Assembly (NCBI GenBank): GCA_002378125.1
Contig: DFRF01000152.1
Coordinates: 1-6,070, forward strand
Length of the DNA stretch: 6,070 nt
Direction of reading: 5' to 3'
Origin: Rhodospirillaceae bacterium UBA3470
GTDB lineage: Bacteria > Pseudomonadota > Alphaproteobacteria > Rhodospirillales > Casp-alpha2
A program made the translations under genes and the position numbers. Of this stretch, positions 1-4,560 are shown piece by piece (positions within the stretch are counted from its first letter, which is position 1; every line of letters starts with the position of its first letter). The notes beneath the pieces were generated by a model. The model was not told where the DNA came from. It ran no database searches and was given only the letters and a program-made list of their open reading frames with translations.

Positions 1-597
1 CTTCCTGGTTTTCGTGAGAGCGTAATGGCGTATTTTCACGCGCTGAATGATCTGGGGCAACGGATGCTTGCGCCGATTGCTGTGGCTTTGGGATCGCCCC
101 CGGATGGCCTGGATGATTTGTTTTCAGATGAAAACCATGCCGTGTTAAGGCTTCTTCATTATCCGCCGACGAAGCTGGACGATAACGACTTTGGAGCTGG
201 ACCGCATACGGACAATAGTTTTCTAACTATCCTTGCGCGCATGGAGGTTCCCGGTTTGGCGATCAAGCTTCCATCTGGGGAGTGGCTGAAGCCACCACTC
301 CTAGATGGCACTTTTCTTGTGAACATTGGCAATATGATGCGGCGCATGTCTAATGATAAATTTCTCTCGACGCCCCATGGGGTTATCGTCGAGGGAGACA
401 AGGATAGGTATTCCATGGCTTACTTCCATAGTCCCAACCCATACCGTGTGATCAACGTGCTGGACAGTTGCGTGAGTGTTGAGGTTCCTGCCAAGTACGA
501 GCCAGCATTATATGCAGACTTAATTGCTGAATTTTTTGCGGCGAATTATGCGCATCAAAAGATGCATGGAAAGATGGCCATCAAGAACCGTTATTAA
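1..597 (+). CDS. 2-oxoglutarate/Fe(II)-dependent oxygenase, isopenicillin N synthase family (5'-truncated by window)
   Basis: C-terminal catalytic part of a non-haem iron oxygenase; such enzymes couple 2-oxoglutarate decarboxylation to hydroxylation, desaturation or ring closure of a small molecule in the cytosol. The frame is open to base 1 and codons 1-8 (LPGFRESV) read like the family, so the Met at 25 is probably internal. Counting from base 1, the iron ligands are His69-Thr-Asp71 and His126 (in STPHGV), 54 residues after the Asp, and the 2-oxoglutarate anchor is Arg136-Tyr-Ser138. This is the expected HxD...H...RxS layout over the double-stranded beta-helix, so the visible part looks catalytically intact. 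The gene ends with TAA and is convergent with the MerR-type regulator. Roughly the N-terminal third to half of a usual 300-350-residue protein is missing. The substrate cannot be inferred; bacterial members are often annotated only as isopenicillin N synthase-like or flavonol synthase-like. Confidence 0.9.
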   Translation, partial: LPGFRESVMAYFHALNDLGQRMLAPIAVALGSPPDGLDDLFSDENHAVLRLLHYPPTKLDDNDFGAGPHTDNSFLTILARMEVPGLAIKLPSGEWLKPPLLDGTFLVNIGNMMRRMSNDKFLSTPHGVIVEGDKDRYSMAYFHSPNPYRVINVLDSCVSVEVPAKYEPALYADLIAEFFAANYAHQKMHGKMAIKNRY

Positions 598-598
598 G

Positions 599-614
599 CG
601 GCGCGAACGCGCCG
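599..614. terminator. GC-rich hairpin between convergent genes, possible bidirectional terminator
   Basis: A perfect inverted repeat, CGGCGC-GAAC-GCGCCG, starts two bases after the TAA of the oxygenase gene and lies between it and the convergent regulator gene. The 6-bp all-GC stem with a 4-base loop should be stable. No T-run follows on either strand, so it does not meet the classic intrinsic terminator pattern; it may stabilise an mRNA 3' end or be incidental. Confidence 0.35.
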
Positions 615-688
615 AGCCAGAAGGCGAGGCATAGGATGTGCAGTGTAATAAACGTACCGAGGATCATCTGCGGTTCGCCAAGCCCGCG

Positions 689-1090
689 TCATGCTGAGAG
701 CGCCGCGCGGCCGGAGAGATCATTGAGGATCGGGCAATCAGGTCGGTTGTCGCCGTGACAGCGCGTCACAAGCTTCTCAAGCGTGAATTTCAGCGCTTGA
801 AGTTCGTCGATTTTCTGCGTGATGCGCTCCAAATGTTCGGCGGCGACGGCTTTCACGTCGGAGCTAGCACGGTCGCGGTCTTCGTAGAGAGACAGGAGCG
901 TTCGACAGTCGTCAATCGAGAAGCCGAGTGAGCGAGACCGCCCGAGAAACGCAAGCTTATGCGTATCCTGATCGCTAAAATCGCGATAGCCGTTGGTCCT
1001 GCGCGCGGGACGCACAAGGCCAATGTCTTCATAGTATCTAATCGTTTTCGTGGGCAATCCGCTGGCCCGCGATGCTTCTCCGATATGCAT
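689..1090 (-). CDS. hmrR: Copper-responsive MerR-family transcriptional regulator (CueR/HmrR type)
   Basis: A 133-residue DNA-binding regulator that senses Cu(I), and often Ag(I)/Au(I), and activates copper detoxification promoters by unwinding a long promoter spacer. The N-terminal winged helix-turn-helix is clear (MHIGEASRASGL, then TIRYYEDIGLVRP and the NGYRDF wing, residues 1-38). A dimerisation helix follows at about 78-108. The metal loop has Cys111 and Cys119 spaced as CX7C within CHGDNRPDCPI, as in CueR (C112/C120). Ser76 aligns with CueR Ser77, the residue typical of monovalent-ion sensors. The start is ATG at 1090, preceded by GGAGG at 1101-1105 with a 10-base gap. An upstream in-frame start at 1189 would add 33 residues foreign to the family and overlap the operator. 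The C-terminal tail is short and lacks the CueR CC pair. A CueR-type dyad lies 71 bases upstream, suggesting autoregulation. The symbol could equally be cueR. Confidence 0.93.
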   Translation of the reverse strand: MHIGEASRASGLPTKTIRYYEDIGLVRPARRTNGYRDFSDQDTHKLAFLGRSRSLGFSIDDCRTLLSLYEDRDRASSDVKAVAAEHLERITQKIDELQALKFTLEKLVTRCHGDNRPDCPILNDLSGRAALSA

Positions 1091-1100
1091 GAGCAAAGTA

Positions 1101-1105
1101 CCTCC
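1101..1105 (-). promoter_or_regulatory. Shine-Dalgarno sequence deciding the start of the CueR/HmrR gene
   Basis: The minus strand reads GGAGG ten bases before the ATG at 1090. It supports this Met, where the MerR homology begins, over the more upstream in-frame start at 1189. Confidence 0.7.
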
Positions 1106-1161
1106 AATCGTAAAACTACAGATCCCAGCTATTAGTAAGGTCACTAGCAGGTTTTCAGATA

Positions 1162-1182
1162 ACCTTCCAGTTAAAGGAAGTT
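1162..1182. promoter_or_regulatory. CueR/HmrR-type operator dyad (MerR box) with possible divergent promoters
   Basis: The plus strand carries ACCTTCC, seven bases, then GGAAGTT. From memory, the E. coli copA operator is ACCTTCC-N7-GGAAGGT, so 13 of 14 arm positions and the spacing match. MerR activators bind such dyads inside a 19-20-bp promoter spacer. Reading rightward, ATAACC (1159-1164) and TACCAT (1184-1189) are separated by exactly 19 bases, giving a plausible activatable promoter. Reading leftward the -35 (TAAAAC) and -10 (TATCTG or ATCTGA) candidates are weaker, but the site is well placed for autoregulation of the adjacent regulator gene. Presence of the dyad is seen directly; function is inferred from the family. 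Confidence 0.72.
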
Positions 1183-1248
1183 TTACCATTACCGCGGTCG
1201 ACCGCTGTTTCGAGGTGCACTAAGACTTCGCTGGGCCCGAAAGGGGGG

Positions 1249-1470
1249 GTGAGTTATCGTCTACCGTCGTTGCTTCTAGCGCCTTATATGCACAAGGACA
1301 GGGTCACTGACCTGGCGACGGTAATTGATTTCTATTCCGAGTTGAGTAAGGAACGCCAGCATACTGATGGCGTACGAAAACTTCGGCCGTTGGCTCTGAC
1401 GCATTCCGAGAAGACGGACATCAAGGCCTTTCTTGGATCGCTAAGCGCATCTTGTACCGCATTAGAGTAG
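1249..1470 (+). pseudogene. C-terminal fragment of a MauG/cytochrome c peroxidase-type di-haem protein
   Basis: A 73-codon frame opening at GTG encodes the tail of a di-haem peroxidase-like protein. YRLPSLLLAPYMHKDRV followed by LATVIDFYSEL matches the family pattern of PSLRNV-APYMHDG then TLEEVVDFY, and LRPLALTHSEKTDIKAFLGSL matches the closing element (KPLGLTEEEKADLVAFLRSL). Intact proteins are about 300-400 residues long with two CXXCH haem sites and a signal peptide. No CXXCH is present here, and the frame upstream of 1249 is open but shows no homology. The RNV segment after PSL is also shortened, and the expected Gly after the HD pair is not kept. A run of seven G (1243-1249) covers the apparent start. 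It lies just downstream of the copper operator. A genuine small gene is possible but unlikely. Confidence 0.6.
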
Positions 1471-1480
1471 AGGACAAAAC

Positions 1481-1495
1481 CGCGGCGTTGCCGCG
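1481..1495. terminator. Inverted repeat between convergent ends, possible terminator
   Basis: CGCGGC-GTT-GCCGCG is a perfect 6-bp stem with a 3-base loop, 11 bases after the stop of the peroxidase remnant and before the convergent end of the gene at 1524-1841. No T-tract follows, so terminator function is uncertain. Confidence 0.35.
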
Positions 1496-1523
1496 TGTGA
1501 CGCGAATTGAAGCTCCACGCTTC

Positions 1524-1841
1524 TTAAACTTCCTTTTTGGCTTGCTCAATTAGGTCCGAGAGGCCGCCGCCGGGTTGCGGTTGCTGAGGGGCATGGCGTT
1601 CCAGATAGTATTCAAACATCTGGAGGAAATCTTCGACGATAGGGCCAAGCTGATCCTCATTGCCGCCGGTGCGATGGTGGGCGAAGGCGGAGAAATTTGC
1701 CGCCGCGTGGCGTAATCCGGCGGCAATGGCGTCGACACGCATCCCCTCTTCTAGGTGATTGTTCGCGATGTTAATAATCTGATTCGCCAGCTGAATGCTG
1801 AGCGTCCTCAGATCTTCTTCGGGATTTGGCGAGGTTTCCAA
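1524..1841 (-). CDS. Small conserved-looking helical protein of unknown function
   Basis: A 105-residue protein with no signal peptide or membrane segment, probably cytosolic. Residues about 8-30 and 36-58 look like amphipathic helices (LRTLSIQLANQIINIANNH, then VDAIAAGLRHAAANFSAFAHH), followed by an acidic helix (GPIVEDFLQMFEYYLERH), a Gln/Pro-rich linker (QQPQPGGG) and a last charged helix. The pattern LANxxIxxAN...AAAxFxAF faintly recalls DUF3144 proteins; this is from memory and unconfirmed. The only usable upstream start is TTG at 1841, with AGGA seven bases before it. No ATG or GTG lies between the in-frame stop at 1881-1883 and this codon, and the next Met is residue 34. It stands alone, convergent with the peroxidase remnant. 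Coherent composition and helix periodicity favour a real gene; function is unknown. Confidence 0.7.
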   Translation of the reverse strand: METSPNPEEDLRTLSIQLANQIINIANNHLEEGMRVDAIAAGLRHAAANFSAFAHHRTGGNEDQLGPIVEDFLQMFEYYLERHAPQQPQPGGGLSDLIEQAKKEV

Positions 1842-2214
1842 GACGACATCCTGAGCGACTGAATCGGTAGCGGTCGAAACCTATCACAAAGTAGTCGTTA
1901 GGAAAACAAGCGGCTATTGGTTCTCTCTAAAGTTTGGCGGGCCATTGTGATTTGCGTTGGCGAAGCTATTCGCGCAACGGTGTACCGAGCTTGGAGAATT
2001 TGGGGGGCCTCGCGGCGGGGGATGGCAAGTGGGCGACCCAATAATCTGCGATGTCGATCAGACAAATTCGGATAAGTGCTTCGCATTTGTCGTGGCGACG
2101 GCTATTGCCAACCTGGCAAAGGGCACGAAACTCCAGCCAACGCCCAAATAATCCTGTCCCGTTGGCCATTTACCAAGAATTTACCGCTCTCTGATATGCC
2201 TAACTATAAATCAA
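1842..2214. other. Gene-poor interval, no supportable gene
   Basis: About 370 bases between the divergent genes at 1524-1841 and 2215-2559. Short overlapping frames occur on both strands (for example 1957-2151 plus, 1966-2169 and 1898-2086 minus), but none shows a recognisable family, a good ribosome binding site or convincing composition. A small stem, GCGAA-GCTA-TTCGC, lies at 1960-1973. The interval must hold the promoters of both flanking genes, but I could not identify boxes with confidence. It may be decayed coding sequence. Confidence 0.5.
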
Positions 2215-2559
2215 GTGAATGCAGCTAAGGATTTCGTCATAGGCGCCGTATTGGGTACCATCGCGATCGTGATCAGCTTAACGGCTCTGTGGTTTACCGT
2301 CGAGGTCCTACGCCGTCTGGATGCGCGTGGTGAAAGTTTGGTTCGACCACATCTCAGAAGCCTCAAGGTGCGATTGTCGGAAACCAATCGCCGCATTAGT
2401 GATTTGGAGGTGCGGCTCGTGCAAGTTGAGAACCGTCTCACAGCGACGCGGCTTGAAAGTCGCGCGGCACGTGATCTTGCCGAGGAAACGCGGGCAATTC
2501 GGCATGGACTGCGGCGATCGCGTGAGCCCACCAATCGGACCCAGGCCTATCACTCATAA
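2215..2559 (+). CDS. Small single-pass membrane protein with cytoplasmic coiled coil, unknown function
   Basis: A 114-residue protein opening at GTG (MNAAKDFVIGAV). Residues about 7-29 form one hydrophobic membrane segment (FVIGAVLGTIAIVISLTALW...). Residues about 31-100 are a highly charged, Arg/Glu-rich helix with hydrophobic residues at heptad spacing (RRISDLEVRLVQVENRLTATRLE), typical of a coiled coil. The positive charge after the membrane segment predicts a cytoplasmic coiled coil by the positive-inside rule. No enzyme motif is present. The layout resembles small membrane-anchored scaffold or DUF1640/LapA-like proteins, but I cannot assign a family. The ribosome binding site is poor and the start is the weakest part of the call. 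No partner gene is obvious: the next intact gene, 3197-4075, is more than 600 bases downstream. Confidence 0.65.
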   Translation: MNAAKDFVIGAVLGTIAIVISLTALWFTVEVLRRLDARGESLVRPHLRSLKVRLSETNRRISDLEVRLVQVENRLTATRLESRAARDLAEETRAIRHGLRRSREPTNRTQAYHS

Positions 2560-2637
2560 ATATCCTGGCGGAAACTTGTGGCGCATTTACCCCAAATTTT
2601 CGAACGCTCCCAATATTGCGTTAAAGGTTGTAATTTA

Positions 2638-2654
2638 ATTGGAAACAAACCAAT
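2638..2654. promoter_or_regulatory. Perfect palindrome ATTGG-N7-CCAAT, possible LysR-type binding site
   Basis: A perfect 5-bp inverted repeat around AAACAAA, also readable as ATT-N11-AAT, fits the T-N11-A core of LysR-family binding sites. It sits in an AT-rich stretch about 56 bases before the YHS remnant. No LysR gene lies in the window, and a motif this short can occur by chance. Confidence 0.25.
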
Positions 2655-2690
2655 GCCCAGCTTCGGTGTCAAATTTAATATACACACACT

Positions 2691-2709
2691 GGCGGGCCTT
2701 TAGCTCGCC
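2691..2709 (+). repeat. Hairpin immediately before the YHS start codon
   Basis: GGCGGGC-CTTTA-GCTCGCC pairs over seven positions with one G-T wobble, and its last base abuts the ATG at 2710. No Shine-Dalgarno sequence is visible in this leader, so the hairpin would occupy the place where ribosomes bind. It could be the terminator stem of upstream transcription, a translation-blocking structure, or debris from the rearrangement suspected here. Confidence 0.4.
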
Positions 2710-3118
2710 ATGATTGTCCGGTTAGCCGTCGGGCCGGCGATGGCCTGTGGGGTCGTGTACATCTTCTGGGTGAACAAGGCCATTCACGGGTGTGACCCGG
2801 TTGCCTATTTTACGAAAGGCAAGCCCGTTAGGGTGGAGAATGACTATAGTCTGAATTGGAACGGCGCCAGGTGGCTGTTTGCCGGCACAGCCAATCGCGA
2901 CAAGTTCAAGGTGTTTCTGAAGAAATTCATGCCTCAATACGGTGGTTATTGCGCCTGGGCGGCGAGCTTAGGGGTACGCGGCTTCAAACGTTCCTGATGC
3001 CTGGAAGATTTTCGACGGCAGGATTCATATTTTCGAACCCGCGTGTGTCCAATGCCGGTGGGTAGTCTGTGGAGCAGGTAAGCACATCAAGGCTGGAGAT
3101 CAGAACTGGTTGAAGATT
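2710..3118 (+). pseudogene. YHS-domain protein gene, frameshifted
   Basis: The first 88 codons read as a YHS-domain protein, a small secreted or periplasmic family often linked with metal (copper) handling. A hydrophobic N-terminal stretch (about residues 4-21) is followed by GCDPVAYFTKGKPV (27-40; the family usually has GYDPVAYF), WNGARWLFA (50-58) and PQYGGYCAWAASLG (75-88). The frame then runs into TGA at 2995. Removing one G from GGGG at 2971-2974 restores the family text: GYAASNVPDAWKIFDGRIHI, then KHIKAGDQNWLKIE, matching the usual closing IAKADANWPxL. A single +1 insertion therefore broke the gene, or it is a sequencing error. The restored frame has no stop after NW and continues into the FAD-subunit frame; 3118 is an approximate homology limit. 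No ribosome binding site precedes the ATG. Unless programmed frameshifting occurs, only a 95-residue truncated product is made. Confidence 0.8.
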
Positions 3119-3178
3119 GAGACCGAATTGAGCAACTATGGAATTGCTTCTCGCGGCGGGGGCAGCTTAACTTTGCCT

Positions 3179-3185
3179 GGAGGAG
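3179..3185 (+). promoter_or_regulatory. Shine-Dalgarno sequence for the FAD subunit
   Basis: GGAGGAG ends 11 bases before the ATG at 3197. It is the strongest purine-rich site in the region and supports 3197 over the upstream in-frame TTG at 3110. Confidence 0.6.
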
Positions 3186-3196
3186 ACCCCGCCCTT

Positions 3197-4075
3197 ATGA
3201 AACCCGCGCCGTTCAACTATGCCCTGGCCAAGTCCATCGACGAGGCCACAAGTTATCTGGCCGATGGCAACGGCGAGGCGATCGTTCTGGCTGGCGGGCA
3301 GACCCTGGTGCCTATGTTGTCGATGCGCTTGGCGCGCCCCGAATTAGTTATTGATATCAATGGGGTCGATGAGCTTTTCGGTATCGAGGAAACCGACGCT
3401 TCCGTCATCATCAAGGCGTGCACTCGGCAGGTGACGGCGCTTAATTCAGAAATCGTCAAATCGCGCGTGCCATTGTTGCACAAGGCAATGCACTTTGTTG
3501 GCCACTTCCAGACCCGCAACCGCGGCACCATTGGCGGCTCCGTTGCGCATTCCGACCCGGCAGCGGAAATACCGCTGGCTGCATTGGCCTTAGATTCTGA
3601 GGTCGAGTTGAGAAACGTCAATGGTAGCCGCCGGGTTGCGATGGCGGATTACTTGGTCGGTCCTTTGATGACGGCCCGAGAGCCCGATGAGCTTTTGGTT
3701 GCTGTCCACCTGCCGGCAATTGTTCCCGGTGTGACGACCGCGACCAGCTTCCATGAAGTTAGCGAGCGACACGGTGATTTCGCTGTCGTCGCCGTGGCCG
3801 CGCAGTTGACCTTCGACGGCGCGATCTGCACCAAGGCCGCGGTCGCCTTCGGAGGTGTCGATCATACGCCAGTACGCATTCCCGAATTCGAAACGAGGTT
3901 GATCGGGCAAACGCTGGCTTATGGCGTGCCGGATGCCGCTCTTGATCTAATTGCCGATGGGATCAATCCCGGTTCGGATCAGCATGCATCCGCGAACTAC
4001 CGTCGGCGTGTGGCGCGCACTTTGGCTAACCGCGCCGTTTCCGAGGCGGCGGTTGATGCGCGGAGTGGTGCATGA
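3197..4075 (+). CDS. Molybdenum hydroxylase FAD-binding (medium) subunit, CoxM-like
   Basis: A 292-residue cytosolic flavoprotein that takes electrons from the [2Fe-2S] subunit onto FAD. It begins MKPAPFNYALAKSIDEA, the typical start of CoxM-family proteins (MKPAPFDY...), so ATG 3197 is preferred; the frame remains open to TTG 3110 and beyond. FAD-binding signatures are AGGQTLVP (32-39) and, after RNRG, TIGGS (111-115) with AHSDPAAE (117-124). The C-terminal part (about 180-285) matches the CO dehydrogenase flavoprotein C-terminal domain (FAVVAVAAQL...AFGGV). Length is normal for the family (about 280-300). It overlaps the next gene by four bases (ATGA). Operon position (M-S-L) is as in cox clusters, but the large subunit argues against true CO dehydrogenase, so no cox symbol is assigned. 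Other members handle nicotine, nicotinate, caffeine, aldehydes or purines; the substrate here is unknown. Confidence 0.92.
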   Translation: MKPAPFNYALAKSIDEATSYLADGNGEAIVLAGGQTLVPMLSMRLARPELVIDINGVDELFGIEETDASVIIKACTRQVTALNSEIVKSRVPLLHKAMHFVGHFQTRNRGTIGGSVAHSDPAAEIPLAALALDSEVELRNVNGSRRVAMADYLVGPLMTAREPDELLVAVHLPAIVPGVTTATSFHEVSERHGDFAVVAVAAQLTFDGAICTKAAVAFGGVDHTPVRIPEFETRLIGQTLAYGVPDAALDLIADGINPGSDQHASANYRRRVARTLANRAVSEAAVDARSGA

Positions 4076-4560
4076 CAGACACCATACATATTCACGTCTC
4101 CATCAATGGCAATGAAGTGACGGACAGTGTTATCCCGAGGATGACATTATTGGATTTCCTTCGCTACAAGGCTGGGATGACCGGAACCCACGCGGGTTGT
4201 GAACACGGGGTCTGTGGCGCTTGCTCGGTGATCTTCGATGGTGACCCCGTAAGATCGTGTTCCCTACTAGCCGTCCAGGCCAACGGCAAATCGGTGATGA
4301 CGGTTGAGGGGCTGAGCAACGCCGACGGCACTCCAGGCACTCTCCAGGAAGCCTTCCAAGATGCCCACGCCATGCAGTGTGGGTACTGTATTCCGGGCAT
4401 GCTCGTCTCCGCCCATGCACTGTTGGCGCGGAACGCCGCCCCATCCCTTGAAGACATTAAGGAAGCGATCGGCGGAAACATCTGTAGATGCACGGGTTAT
4501 GTACAGATTATCGAGGCGATCCAGTTGGCAGCGACACGATTGCGTGAGGCCCTGGAATGA
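4072..4560 (+). CDS. Molybdenum hydroxylase [2Fe-2S] (small) subunit, CoxS-like
   Basis: A 162-residue iron-sulphur protein carrying electrons from the molybdenum site to FAD. The N-terminal plant-type ferredoxin domain holds one cluster through Cys43, Cys48, Cys51 and Cys63 (GCEHGVCGACS...C). The C-terminal four-helix domain holds the second through Cys103, Cys106, Cys138 and Cys140 (QCGYC...CRCTGY). Gln102 precedes Cys103, as in homologues where this Gln contacts the pterin. All eight ligands are present with canonical spacing and the length is typical (150-170), so the protein looks functional. ATG 4072 overlaps the TGA of the FAD subunit (ATGA) and has GGAG at 4062-4065, six bases upstream. 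Its own TGA overlaps the ATG of the next gene in the same way, implying translational coupling of all three subunits. Confidence 0.96.
   Translation: MTDTIHIHVSINGNEVTDSVIPRMTLLDFLRYKAGMTGTHAGCEHGVCGACSVIFDGDPVRSCSLLAVQANGKSVMTVEGLSNADGTPGTLQEAFQDAHAMQCGYCIPGMLVSAHALLARNAAPSLEDIKEAIGGNICRCTGYVQIIEAIQLAATRLREALE

Noticed and set aside
1091..1189. Upstream extension of the MerR-type regulator to a start at 1189
   Set aside because: The extra 33 residues are unlike the family, cover the operator, and have no ribosome binding site; the ATG at 1090 has GGAGG.
1957..2169. Overlapping short frames on both strands (1957-2151 plus, 1966-2169 minus)
   Set aside because: No family resemblance, no ribosome binding site, and mutually exclusive; most likely chance frames.
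2211..2553. Minus-strand frames opposite the coiled-coil protein
   Set aside because: Arg/Ser-rich composition typical of antisense shadow; the plus frame has a membrane segment and a coiled coil.
3110..3139. Possible sigma70 promoter (TTGAAG, 18 bases, AACTAT) before the molybdenum hydroxylase operon
   Set aside because: The -10 matches only three of six positions and overlaps sequence still similar to the YHS tail; not distinguishable from chance.
3110..3196. TTG start at 3110 for the FAD subunit
   Set aside because: The added 29 residues precede the conserved MKPAPF start and appear to be the tail of the YHS remnant plus leader; 3197 has a good Shine-Dalgarno.
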